The notes under the pieces are model-generated. The model was not told the DNA's origin. It ran no database searches and saw only the letters and a program-made list of their open reading frames with translations. Below, piece after piece: positions 50,611 to 59,350 of a stretch of DNA of 64,000 nt (positions within the stretch are counted from its first letter, which is position 1; each line of letters begins with the position of its first letter). Source of the stretch: Chloroflexota bacterium (lineage in GTDB: Bacteria > Chloroflexota > UBA11872); NCBI GenBank assembly GCA_022820025.1, contig JAJEGF010000083.1, positions 1-64,000 on the forward strand, written 5' to 3'. The translations under genes were made by a program, and so were the position numbers.

Positions 50611-50877
50611 GTGTCGGCAGAACTGATTGGGATCCTGAGCGTGGGCGCGACGCTGCTCATTGGGCTTGGCGGGCTGATTGTTGGGCTGAGCCTTCAGCTG
50701 CACAGCGAGTTGCGCAACGATTTGCGCCAGTCGCGCGACGAGAACGGCCGCCAACTCAGCGAATTGCGCGATGAACTACGCGAGTTTCGCGAGGAGAACA
50801 GCCGGCAGCACGGCGAGCTCGCCGCGCGCATTGACGCGCTCAACGCTCGCGTCGACGGCCTATCCGCACGGCCCTAG
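50611..50877 (+). CDS. Small membrane-anchored coiled-coil protein
   Basis: 88 residues from GTG 50611. One membrane helix (LIGILSVGATLLIGLGGLIV) is followed by a heptad-like coiled coil (LRNDLRQSRDENGRQLSELR, LREFREENSRQHGELAARID). No family is assigned. It may be a scaffold or anchor. Its position inside the Fe-S-associated run may be chance. Confidence 0.65.
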   Translation: MSAELIGILSVGATLLIGLGGLIVGLSLQLHSELRNDLRQSRDENGRQLSELRDELREFREENSRQHGELAARIDALNARVDGLSARP

Positions 50878-50988
50878 CACTGCGCGCTATCGGCCACTGA
50901 ACATGTGGCGAGCTCCCGCCGGGTTGCGTAGGCTCAAGGTGCGGCGCGGGACTTCCTGCGGCGCGTCTCTGAGCTAAGGAACGCCAAC

Positions 50989-51414
50989 GTGGCCACGAGC
51001 GACGTGCTGGACTTGATGGATCTGCCAATGGCCGACGCGCCGATCCTTGTCGTGCAACCTTCGGCCGCCGCCGAGTTTGACCGGATGCGGACCAAGCGCA
51101 ACCGGCCAGACGCCGTGCTGCGCGTGCGCGTGATCGTGGATTCCGGCTGTGGCGACTTTCGCTACGCCATGGGCATCGAACCGGGACCACGCGAAGGGGA
51201 TCAGAGCATTCCGGCCCACGGTGTGACCGTGGTGGTCGACCCAGAGAGTTCCGAGTTGCTTCGCGGTTCCACTCTCGAGTACAGCGACTCGCTGATGGAC
51301 GGCGGCTTCAAGGTACGTAACCCGCGCGCCCAGTCCGTGTGCGGTTGCGGCCAGTCGTTCAGCCTGACGGGCCGGGAGATCACGAGCGAGCACGTTCGGG
51401 GTGGGCTGGGCTGA
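50989..51414 (+). CDS. HesB/IscA-like Fe-S carrier protein
   Basis: 141 residues from GTG 50989. The core fits A-type carriers: LVVQPSAAAEFDRMRTKR, VDSGCGDFRYAMGIEPGPRE (first Cys), HGVTVVVDPESSELLRGSTL, and SVCGCGQSFSL with the C-x-C pair. The start has about 20 extra residues. Such proteins bind and hand over Fe-S clusters, consistent with the cysteine desulfurase two genes upstream. Confidence 0.88.
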   Translation: MATSDVLDLMDLPMADAPILVVQPSAAAEFDRMRTKRNRPDAVLRVRVIVDSGCGDFRYAMGIEPGPREGDQSIPAHGVTVVVDPESSELLRGSTLEYSDSLMDGGFKVRNPRAQSVCGCGQSFSLTGREITSEHVRGGLG

Positions 51415-51550
51415 CGCCGACGCTCCAGGCCGGATCGACTCGGTCCTGAAGCTGGCAGGCTGCCGAAGTGGTTTATCAACGATGCGGCCGCGCCGTGTGG
51501 CTTGGCACGATGGGCGCCTCGCAGCCTGAATTGCTGGATCGGAGACTGTC

Positions 51551-52537
51551 GTGTTGTTGAAGCGCCTGCGGCGGGCGCGGCGTACGGAGATGCCCGAGGC
51601 GGAAGCCGACGAGGCCCGAGCGCCGGCCGCCCAGCCGACCCGGCGTCGGTTTGCCACTGTACGGCGTTGGCTGCGCCGCTCGAAGCTGACCGAGGCGGAT
51701 TGGGACGAGCTGGAAGAGGTGCTGATTGCCGCCGACCTGGGCCCCATGCTGGCCATGGAGCTCTTGGACGAGTTGCGCGAGACGGTGGGTGCAGACGGGG
51801 ATTCCGATCCGGAGGCGGCTCGGGAGCTGTTGGGAGCACGTCTGCGTGAGACTCTGGGCGGGCGGGACGCACAGTTCGCCAGTGGTCCGCCGCCGCAGGT
51901 CGTGTTTGTGGTTGGGGTCAACGGGGCCGGCAAGACGACGTCAATTGCCAAGCTGGCGCACTTGCTTCAGTCCAACGGGCACGATGTCTTGCTGGCGGCT
52001 GGCGACACCTTTCGCGCCGGCGCCATTGACCAGTTGCAAATCTGGGGCGACCGCGTTGGGGTGCCGGTGATCGCGCACCAGCCGGGTGGGGATCCGGGCG
52101 CGGTGATTTACGACGCGATGGACGCGGCGCGGGCCCGGGGTGTGGACTACGTGATCGCCGATTCGGCCGGCCGGCAGCACATAAACGTTAATCTCATGAA
52201 CGAACTGGCCAAGATGCGTCGAGTTGCGTCACGCAAGGCGCCGGGGGCGCCGCACGAGGTACTGCTCGTTCTGGACGCCCTGACGGGACAGAATGGCCTG
52301 CACCAGGCCCAGGGATTCCTGGAAACGTCGGGGGTGACCGGCATTGTGCTGACCAAGCTGGATAGTTCCGCCAAGGGCGGAGTCGCGTTTGCCGTCACGC
52401 GGGCGACGGAATTGCCGATCAAGTTTGTCGGCGTGGGCGAGCGGCTGACGGACTTTGAGCCGTTTGACCCGGACCGGTTCGTTCAGGCGTTGCTCTCGCC
52501 GCAGGCGGATGATGTCGACGACGAGGAGGAAACGTGA
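51551..52537 (+). CDS. ftsY: Signal recognition particle receptor FtsY
   Basis: 328 residues from GTG 51551. The basic N-terminus ([20 protein letters not shown]) leads into the N domain ([20 protein letters not shown]). The GTPase has G1 [41 protein letters not shown]3 read as DSAGR instead of the usual DTAGR, and [20 protein letters not shown] with [13 protein letters not shown]. It docks ribosome-SRP complexes at the membrane. It overlaps the nucleotidyltransferase start by 4 bp. Confidence 0.95.
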   Translation: MLLKRLRRARRTEMPEAEADEARAPAAQPTRRRFATVRRWLRRSKLTEADWDELEEVLIAADLGPMLAMELLDELRETVGADGDSDPEAARELLGARLRETLGGRDAQFASGPPPQVVFVVGVNGAGKTTSIAKLAHLLQSNGHDVLLAAGDTFRAGAIDQLQIWGDRVGVPVIAHQPGGDPGAVIYDAMDAARARGVDYVIADSAGRQHINVNLMNELAKMRRVASRKAPGAPHEVLLVLDALTGQNGLHQAQGFLETSGVTGIVLTKLDSSAKGGVAFAVTRATELPIKFVGVGERLTDFEPFDPDRFVQALLSPQADDVDDEEET

Positions 52538-53268
52538 AAGGCGTGATTCTGGCGGGCGGTATCGCGTCCCGTCTGGACCCGATTACGCGGGTGACCAACA
52601 AGCAATTGCTGCCCGTCTATAACAAGCCGATGGTCTTTTACCCCATCGAAACGTTGGTGAATGCTGGAGTTACGGAAATCCTGATTGTCACCAGCGGATT
52701 CAGCGCGGGCGACTTCCTTCGCCTGCTGGGCAATGGCGAGGCGTTGGGTGTTGAGCACTTGAGCTTCACCTACCAGGACGGCGCCGGCGGAATCGCCGAA
52801 GCGATCTCGCTGGCGCGGCCGTTCGTGGGCGACGACCGGATGGTGGTGATTCTGGGCGACAACGTCATTGGCGGGAACATCGTGGAAGCGACGCGACGGT
52901 TCGAGTCGCAAACGCGCGGGGCCAAGGTTCTGCTGAAGGAGGTCGAAAACCCCAGGGCCTACGGCGTTGCGGAGCTCGAGGGCGACCGCGTCGTACGCTT
53001 CATCGAGAAGCCTGAGGATCCACCGTCCAATTTGGCCGTGACCGGCATCTATTTCTACGACGCGCAGGCGTTCAGCCTGATCGAGCAATTGGAGCGGTCG
53101 GATCGCGGCGAACTCGAGGTGACGGACCTGAACAATGCGTACCTGGAGCGCGGCGAGATGACCCACGACGTGCTGGAGGGGTATTGGGCCGACTGCGGGG
53201 AATCCATCGACCACTACCTGCAGGCGTGCAACCTGGTCGCGAAGCACGGGGCGAACCGGACCGCCTAG
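52534..53268 (+). CDS. RfbA-like sugar nucleotidyltransferase
   Basis: 244 residues. The start is [20 protein letters not shown] with TNKQLLPVYNKPMVFYPIET. The pyrophosphorylase loop usually reads G-G-x-G-T-R, here GGIASR, so the Gly-Thr pair is Ala-Ser. Other motifs are YQDGAGGIAEAISLARPFVG, MVVILGDNVIGGNIVEA, and EVTDLNNAYLERGEM. It is shorter than RfbA (~290), lacking the C-terminal part, as in some archaeal-type glucose-1-phosphate thymidylyltransferases. It would make dTDP-glucose or a related nucleotide sugar. Confidence 0.85.
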   Translation: MKGVILAGGIASRLDPITRVTNKQLLPVYNKPMVFYPIETLVNAGVTEILIVTSGFSAGDFLRLLGNGEALGVEHLSFTYQDGAGGIAEAISLARPFVGDDRMVVILGDNVIGGNIVEATRRFESQTRGAKVLLKEVENPRAYGVAELEGDRVVRFIEKPEDPPSNLAVTGIYFYDAQAFSLIEQLERSDRGELEVTDLNNAYLERGEMTHDVLEGYWADCGESIDHYLQACNLVAKHGANRTA

Positions 53269-53410
53269 CAGCCAGTACCCCGCGGTTCGGAGCCGCGCAT
53301 CAATCCGGGCCTCGTTCCCGTCGGACCAGTGCGACCGGACGGCGGCCGGACGCGCCGAGACGATTCCATCCCGATACAATGCTCAGGCGGCTGTAGCTGA
53401 GGACTGATCG

Positions 53411-53605
53411 ATGCCCGACGACGACGACGAAATCAGTGTCCGTGTCAGATCCAGCGAACGGCGTGAATGCGCCCTGTGCCGCCAGGAAACGACCTGGAAC
53501 TACTACGAATACCGCCGGTGGTTTGGACTGCTGAAGACGCAGTACTGGGCGTGCGGGCGCTGCGGTAAGAACGAAAGTCTCGCGGCGCCCCAGTCCGACG
53601 ACTGA
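53411..53605 (+). CDS. Small zinc-ribbon protein
   Basis: 64 residues. Two cysteine pairs, ECALCRQE and WACGRCGK, with Tyr/Trp-rich sequence between (TTWNYYEYRRWFGLLK), form a likely zinc ribbon. The N-terminus is Asp-rich. Function unknown; it could bind nucleic acid or a protein partner. Confidence 0.65.
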   Translation: MPDDDDEISVRVRSSERRECALCRQETTWNYYEYRRWFGLLKTQYWACGRCGKNESLAAPQSDD

Positions 53606-53657
53606 CGAAACCCCCGCGGGGCACTAGCGTCGACCAGGGAGAACGCTGATCGCCCAG

Positions 53658-54845
53658 TTGCGCGCGCGGCTGGGGTCGGTCCCTCCCGCCCTGGCCACGA
53701 TCGTCTCGATCCTCTTTCTGAACAACGTCGCCGTGGCCGCGGCGCGGGCGCTGCTGCCGATCTACGTCGAGCGCGACCTGGGCATGTCGCCCTCGTTTAC
53801 CAGCCTGCTGGTATCGCTGGAGACGGTCATGGGCGGGCTGATTTCGGTCGTCGCGGGGGCCCTGGCCGACCGGCTGGGACACCGGCTGGTCCTGGTAATC
53901 GGAATCCTGGGGTTCTCGGCGGGGCTGCTGCAATACCTGACCAGCGTGCCATGGCTGCTGGTGGCTCTGGCGGTGGTCCTGGGGCTGGCCCATGGCATGC
54001 GTTCGACATCGGGTCAGAGCTACCTGTTGACGGCCGCAAGCCGCCAGTCAGTCGGCGTGGCCACGGCCGCCTATTTCCTGGGCGGGACGATCGGCATGTC
54101 CGCGAGTTCAGCCGTGGCCGGGCCGGTCGTTGAGCGGTTCGGCTTTGCCGCTTACGCCCTGGTCGGACTGGGGCTGAATCTCGTGCCGGCGGTCATCACG
54201 CTCCGATACCTGCGCGACGTGCGGCCGGCGCGTCCGGTTGGCGGCACCGACCAGGGCACCTGGAACGTCCTTATGCGGCGCGAGGTGTGGCTGATGGGCG
54301 GGCTGCGTTTCGTCTCTACCGCGTTCTGGGGCATCTGGAGTCTTGCCCTGCCGCTGCTGATGTTTCGCGCGACAGCCAGCGTGCTGCCGCCGGCGCTGTT
54401 ATACGGGACGGTGGGCATGAGCCTGGCGGCGGTCAGCCAATTCCTGATCGGCCACTGGTCTGACCGCGCTGGACGGACCGTTCCGGTCTACGCGGTGCTG
54501 GGCCTTCAACTGGTGCTTGCCCTCGTCGCGGCACTGGCCTGGCAGTCGACACCGGTGCTCATGGTGACGGGGATCGCCGGCGTGGTGACCGGTTGGACGA
54601 TGTCGGTGTTGGTGCTGGGCGTCGTGCGCGACCGCACGGCACCGCTGGAACGCGGGCGCGTTGTCGGCTTCGTCCATGCCTTGTGGAGCTTCGGAATCCT
54701 GGCTGGCACGATTGTCGCGGGAACACTGATCGATATCGATCCGGGGCTGCCGCTGGCCATCGGGGCCCTGGCGAACCTCGTTTCGTTGGCTATCGCGGCT
54801 GTCTTGTTTCACGGACGCCGCCTGCCGGCGCCGGACGCGAGCTAA
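53658..54845 (+). CDS. Major facilitator superfamily transporter
   Basis: 395 residues from TTG 53658, the best start before the first helix. About 12 membrane helices are predicted, with the MFS loop signature VAGALADRLGHRLVLVIG between helices 2 and 3 and a second-half equivalent GHWSDRAGRTVPVYAVLG. GMRSTSGQSYLLTAASRQSV lies in the middle of the N-half. The substrate is unknown; drug efflux or sugar export are both possible. Confidence 0.82.
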   Translation: MRARLGSVPPALATIVSILFLNNVAVAAARALLPIYVERDLGMSPSFTSLLVSLETVMGGLISVVAGALADRLGHRLVLVIGILGFSAGLLQYLTSVPWLLVALAVVLGLAHGMRSTSGQSYLLTAASRQSVGVATAAYFLGGTIGMSASSAVAGPVVERFGFAAYALVGLGLNLVPAVITLRYLRDVRPARPVGGTDQGTWNVLMRREVWLMGGLRFVSTAFWGIWSLALPLLMFRATASVLPPALLYGTVGMSLAAVSQFLIGHWSDRAGRTVPVYAVLGLQLVLALVAALAWQSTPVLMVTGIAGVVTGWTMSVLVLGVVRDRTAPLERGRVVGFVHALWSFGILAGTIVAGTLIDIDPGLPLAIGALANLVSLAIAAVLFHGRRLPAPDAS

Positions 54846-54888
54846 ACGCAACTACACTGACGTGGTTCCGAACGTTGAGCCTCGCGGC

Positions 54889-55659
54889 ATGACCTCACCT
54901 GAAGCCCGCCGGCCAATCGTGGCCGCCAACTGGAAGATGAACACGGGGCCTCACGACGGCGCCGAACTGGCTCGCGCGGTTGCGGCCGAGAATCTCCCGT
55001 TTGCGCAAGTCGACGTAGTCCTGTGCCCGCCCGCCACCGGGCTAACCGCCGTGGCGCAGGCCGTTCAAGGAACTCCGATTGGCGTTGGCGCGCAGCATGT
55101 GTATTGGGAATCGAGTGGGGCCTTCACGGGAGAGATTTCCGTCCCGATGCTGACGGGCCTGGCCTCCTACGCCATCGCCGGCCACTCCGAGCGGCGGCAA
55201 CTGTTCGGGGAAACGGACCTGGACGTCCAGCACAAGACCCTGGCCATCCTGGCCGGCGGCCTGACCCCGATCGTGGCGGTGGGCGAGTCACTGGATCAAC
55301 GGGATGCCGGCGCGACGCTAACGGTGTTGCGCACACAGATCACGGCAGTGCTCGAGGCGCTGTCACCGGAGCAGTCGGCTGCCAGTGTGATTGCCTATGA
55401 GCCTGTCTGGGCCATCGGGACGGGGCGCAACGCCTCGCCCGCGCAGGCGCAGGAGGCTATTGGCTGGATTCGAGACACCGTGGCGGCAGCCCACGGATGC
55501 CCGGCCGCCGAGCGGGTGCGGATCCAATACGGCGGCAGCGTGTCGCCGGAGAACTGCGAGGAGTTGCTCGGCCGCGAGGGAATTGACGGCGCGCTGGTGG
55601 GCGGCGCCAGCCTGGACGCCGCCAAGTTCGCAGCCATTGTCCGAGCCGCGGCGCCCTGA
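54889..55659 (+). CDS. tpiA: Triosephosphate isomerase
   Basis: 256 residues from ATG 54889. Active-site residues: VAANWKMNTG (Asn, Lys), YAIAGHSERRQLFGETD (His), and AYEPVWAIGTGRNASPAQA (Glu and loop 6). The phosphate-binding end is RIQYGGSVSPENCEELLG with DGALVGGASL. It interconverts dihydroxyacetone phosphate and glyceraldehyde-3-phosphate. It sits 43 bp after the MFS gene. Confidence 0.96.
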   Translation: MTSPEARRPIVAANWKMNTGPHDGAELARAVAAENLPFAQVDVVLCPPATGLTAVAQAVQGTPIGVGAQHVYWESSGAFTGEISVPMLTGLASYAIAGHSERRQLFGETDLDVQHKTLAILAGGLTPIVAVGESLDQRDAGATLTVLRTQITAVLEALSPEQSAASVIAYEPVWAIGTGRNASPAQAQEAIGWIRDTVAAAHGCPAAERVRIQYGGSVSPENCEELLGREGIDGALVGGASLDAAKFAAIVRAAAP

Positions 55660-55703
55660 TCCCCTCGTCCTTTCGCCGCCCGTCGCGGCGGGCAGCGCGT
55701 CAG

Positions 55704-56600
55704 TCAGATGAGAATTGGGTTGGACCAGGCAATCCGGCCCGAGGCGTCTTCGACCTCCACGCGAACGTAGACCTCCGTGCCGCGCCGTTCGTGGACGGCG
55801 GCCGTGAGCGGCTCGGCGCCGGCCAGGTGACTTGAACCGCGAGAACGCGCAGCGATGAAGCTGATTCGCGAGGCGGGCGAAGTTTTCACCCGGACTTCAG
55901 CGTCATCCACCTGGAAGTCGAGAATCTCAGGTCCCATCGACGAGTAGAAGTGCCCGCGACGCATAGCCTCAACCAGCCCCGCGGGCGTGAAGTCCTCGGT
56001 GCGGACCATCACCCAGCCGCGGCCCTGGGCGCCGTGCTTCCAATGCGAGTCATCGGTGGCGAACCCCCACGTCAAGCCGGCCTGGAGCAGGTATTCGTCC
56101 CAGGTCTGGCCGGAAAAACCCTTGGCGCGGGTGACGTCGCAGACTGAGTTGAAGACTTCCATTCCGACAAAGCCCTCGATCTCCAACATGTCGTGGGCGG
56201 ACTGGCCAAGCCAGTAGGGGTGAGCCATGACGGCAAAGCCACCGCCGGCGTTGACCCGGTCGATGGCCTCCTGCGGCCCCCACGATTCGCTGGAGCGCTC
56301 GAAGCCGCTGACACCCGTGGCCAGGATGTGATAGCGCTCGCCGGTGTAAGGGTCGAGACCATGCATCTCGATTCCCGGGATTGTCACGAAGCCCGGACGG
56401 GCGTAGGCCGTCGTGTCCGAGACGACGTGGTGATCCGACAGCGCCACGAAGTCGTAGCCGGCGTCGCGGTACCAAGCCACCGCATCCTCGGGTGACTTGG
56501 CTCCGTCCGAGTTGGTGGAGTGCATGTGCAGATTGCCGCGGTACCAGCGGCCGGTGACCAGAAACGGGTTGCCATCGCCTGCGTTCGCGGTCATCTCCAA
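55704..56600 (-). CDS. PHP-domain metal-dependent hydrolase
   Basis: 298 residues. Ligands are NLHMHSTNSDGAKSPEDAVA (His-x-His and Asp), FVALSDHHVVSDTTA, IPGIEMHGLDPY (Glu) and VMAHPYWLG. A C-terminal beta-like part (DFQVDDAEVRVKTSPASRIS) follows, as in CehA/McbA-type members. It may cleave a phosphoester or carbamate; the substrate is unknown. It is convergent with tpiA. Confidence 0.82.
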   Translation of the reverse strand: MEMTANAGDGNPFLVTGRWYRGNLHMHSTNSDGAKSPEDAVAWYRDAGYDFVALSDHHVVSDTTAYARPGFVTIPGIEMHGLDPYTGERYHILATGVSGFERSSESWGPQEAIDRVNAGGGFAVMAHPYWLGQSAHDMLEIEGFVGMEVFNSVCDVTRAKGFSGQTWDEYLLQAGLTWGFATDDSHWKHGAQGRGWVMVRTEDFTPAGLVEAMRRGHFYSSMGPEILDFQVDDAEVRVKTSPASRISFIAARSRGSSHLAGAEPLTAAVHERRGTEVYVRVEVEDASGRIAWSNPILI

Positions 56601-56781
56601 CTCCTCATCGCACGGCGTTTCGAAGTACGCGCGGTCATTATCCGGCGCAAACCGGATTCATGGACACTAAGGGCCGCAGGATTAATCGACCTGAGACCGC
56701 AAACTCGCCCGCGTCAAGGGTTTTGACGCGAGGCCGACTATGATCGGCGCTTCGCGCGGCACAGCTGGGAGGTGGCAGGAA

Positions 56782-57468
56782 ATGCCGATGAACGACCGAC
56801 AGGTGTCGGTCTGTATCCCGGCCAAGGACGAAGCCGAGACGATCGAGGAGATCATTGCCGGCTGCCGGCCGCACGCCGACCACCTGTTTGTGGTGGACGG
56901 GCACTCCAGCGACGCCACTCGAGAGATTTCAGAAGCGCTCAAGGTTCCTGTGTATCTCGATGCCGGACGCGGGAAGGGCTGCGCCGTTCGGGAGGCAATT
57001 GCGCGCGCGACGGGCGACATCCTGGTGACCATCGACGCCGACATGTCGTTCGATCCCGACGACATTCCAGCCCTGGTTGCGCCAGTTGCCAACGGAGAAG
57101 CCGACTACGCCACCGGGTCGCGGATGCGCGGGGGCAGCGACGAACTCCACGGCGATTTCGACAAGTTCCTGCGCATGATGGGGCAGGACATCATCACCCT
57201 GGGCATCAACTACCGCTTCGGGGTTCGGCTGACCGATTCGCAGAGCGGCTTTCGGGCCTTTGACCTGGCGGCTGCCAGGTCGATCACCCTGCAGGAAGAC
57301 ATCACGACGACCGAGCAGGAAATGATCATCAAGTTCCTGCGCAAGGGCTACCGAGTCGCCGAGGTCCCCACGCACGAGTACGCCAGCCGGCGCGAGCGGT
57401 CGCATATTTCGTTGCGGCGACACGGAGCCCGGTACGTGTACAGCTGGCTCCGGTATATGTTCTTCTAG
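56782..57468 (+). CDS. Family 2 glycosyltransferase
   Basis: 228 residues from ATG 56782 (an ATG at 56788 is also near the ribosome site AGGAGG-like GGAGGTGG). The GT-A core is VSVCIPAKDEAETIEEIIAG, HLFVVDGHSSDATREI, and the DxD-type DADMSFDPDDIPALV. YATGSRMRGGSDE and LTDSQSGFRAFDLAAARSIT resemble polyprenyl-phosphate sugar transferases. No membrane segment except a hydrophobic end (YVYSWLRYMFF). It likely uses a nucleotide sugar and a lipid or glycan acceptor. Confidence 0.88.
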   Translation: MPMNDRQVSVCIPAKDEAETIEEIIAGCRPHADHLFVVDGHSSDATREISEALKVPVYLDAGRGKGCAVREAIARATGDILVTIDADMSFDPDDIPALVAPVANGEADYATGSRMRGGSDELHGDFDKFLRMMGQDIITLGINYRFGVRLTDSQSGFRAFDLAAARSITLQEDITTTEQEMIIKFLRKGYRVAEVPTHEYASRRERSHISLRRHGARYVYSWLRYMFF

Positions 57469-57511
57469 TTCATCCGTTCGGGTCGGGCCTGGGCCCAATC
57501 GATCGGCGCCC

Positions 57512-59350
57512 CTATCGGCCCCACCTGGGGCGCACGAGCATGGTCGGCTCGACCGGAGCCGTTTCGACCTGATCTTTGCCGGGAAAGCCCGTGGTGTAGA
57601 GCTTGTAATAGAGTTCGCGCCGGGCCAACAGCTCGGCGTGCGCCCCACGCTCCACGATCTCGCCGTCCTGGAAGACAAGAATCAGGTCCGCGCCGCGCAC
57701 GGTCGCCAGGCGATGGGCGATCACAAACGACGTGCGGCCCTCCATCACACGCTCCAACGCCGCTTGAATCGCTCGCTCAGTTCGCGCGTCCACGCTGGAT
57801 GTGGCTTCGTCCAGGATCAGGATGCGGGGGTCGGCCAGCAAGGCTCGAGCAAAGCAGATGAGCTGCCGTTGCCCAACGGAGAGCCGGGCGCCGCGTTCGC
57901 GAACGTCGGTCTGATAGCCGTTCGACAGTTCCTCAATGAAGTCGTGCGCGCCCACGGCCTTCGCGGCATCGATCACTTCCTGCTCGGACGCATCCGGACG
58001 CCCAAACACGATGTTCTGATAGATGCTGCCGGAGAAGAGGTAACTGTCCTGCGGCACGATGCCTAGCTGGCGACGCAGCGACTTTTGGGTCACCGACCGA
58101 ATTGGGTGGCCGTCGATGCGAACCTCGCCAGCGTCGGCGTCATAAAAGCGAGCCAGCAGGTTGATCGTGGTGGTTTTGCCGGCGCCCGTTGGTCCCACCA
58201 GGGCGACACGCTGGCCAGGTTCGGCGGTAAAGGAAACATCGCGCAGCACGTCGGCCCCGTCGTAGGCGAATGTCACATCGTCAAACTCCACGCGGCCGGT
58301 GATCGGCGGAAGTTCGATGGCCGACGGTGAGTCGCTGATCTCTTCCGGCTTGTCCATCAACTCAAAGATCTTCTCGCCGGCCGCCATGGTGGACTGCAAC
58401 TGGTTGTAGAAACGCGTGAGCTGCTGAATGGGCTGGAAGAAGCGCGCGACCAGTGCAATGAACGCCACCAGCGTTCCGGTGCTCGTGTCGCCACCGACGA
58501 CCAGGGAGCCGCCAACCACGATTACCAAGGCCGTCGCGACCGCCGAGATCGTGTCGATCACCGGGATAAACCCGGACACGATGGCGCCGGCTCGGACGCT
58601 GGCCTGCATGGTGGCCCGGTTGGTGTCCCGAAAACGCGAGGCATTCGTGCGTTCACGGCCAAACGACTGGGTGACCCGAACGCCGTCGATGCTCTCCTGC
58701 AGGTTGGCGTAGACATCGCCGACGGTGCTGCGAACATCTCGGAAGGCGTTGCGCGCCTTGGCGCTGAAGAAGCGGCTCGCGACCCACATGACAGGAAGCA
58801 TGGTCAGCGTGACCAGCGCCAGCTTGACATCCAGCACGAACATCATGATCACGATGATGATCAGGATGAAGACGTCGGTGACCAGCGAGACCACCCCCAT
58901 CGTCACGAACTCGCTGATCACGTCCACGTCGTTGGTAATCCGGGACATGATGGCGCCCAGGGGATGTCGGGTGTAGTACGACAACGACAGCCGATTGAGC
59001 TTTGCGAAAAGGTCGTTGCGCAACCGCAGCAAGCTGGCCTGCCCGATCGTGGCCGAGATTCGAACCTGGAAGTAGGTGCCGGCCCACATCACAAACAACG
59101 TGAGCAGGTAGACCGCGCCGATGGTGCTCAGCGTGTCGAAGTCGCGCTTTTCGATTCCCTCGTCGATCCCCATCTTCAGCAGCAGCGGTCCGGCCACATT
59201 GGCGCCGGACCCGATGGACACCAGCACAATGGCCGCGGCGATCATGCGTTTGTGCGGCGCCAGATAGGCGAGCAGGCGGCGGGTGACCTGGGGGTTGTAG
59301 GCCGCGGCGTCGCCTTCAAAGCGGCCCAGGGACATACGGCCGGACATCAT
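57512..59350 (-). CDS. ABC exporter, second subunit (fused membrane and ATPase domains)
   Basis: About 612 residues from ATG 59350, overlapping the stop of the upstream ABC gene. Six helices ([20 protein letters not shown] and following) precede the ATPase with Walker [21 protein letters not shown], signature [20 protein letters not shown] (LSVGQ rather than LSGGQ) and Walker [21 protein letters not shown]. The H-loop is [10 protein letters not shown]. Both half-transporters likely form a heterodimeric multidrug or lipid exporter. Confidence 0.92.
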   Translation of the reverse strand: MMSGRMSLGRFEGDAAAYNPQVTRRLLAYLAPHKRMIAAAIVLVSIGSGANVAGPLLLKMGIDEGIEKRDFDTLSTIGAVYLLTLFVMWAGTYFQVRISATIGQASLLRLRNDLFAKLNRLSLSYYTRHPLGAIMSRITNDVDVISEFVTMGVVSLVTDVFILIIIVIMMFVLDVKLALVTLTMLPVMWVASRFFSAKARNAFRDVRSTVGDVYANLQESIDGVRVTQSFGRERTNASRFRDTNRATMQASVRAGAIVSGFIPVIDTISAVATALVIVVGGSLVVGGDTSTGTLVAFIALVARFFQPIQQLTRFYNQLQSTMAAGEKIFELMDKPEEISDSPSAIELPPITGRVEFDDVTFAYDGADVLRDVSFTAEPGQRVALVGPTGAGKTTTINLLARFYDADAGEVRIDGHPIRSVTQKSLRRQLGIVPQDSYLFSGSIYQNIVFGRPDASEQEVIDAAKAVGAHDFIEELSNGYQTDVRERGARLSVGQRQLICFARALLADPRILILDEATSSVDARTERAIQAALERVMEGRTSFVIAHRLATVRGADLILVFQDGEIVERGAHAELLARRELYYKLYTTGFPGKDQVETAPVEPTMLVRPRWGR

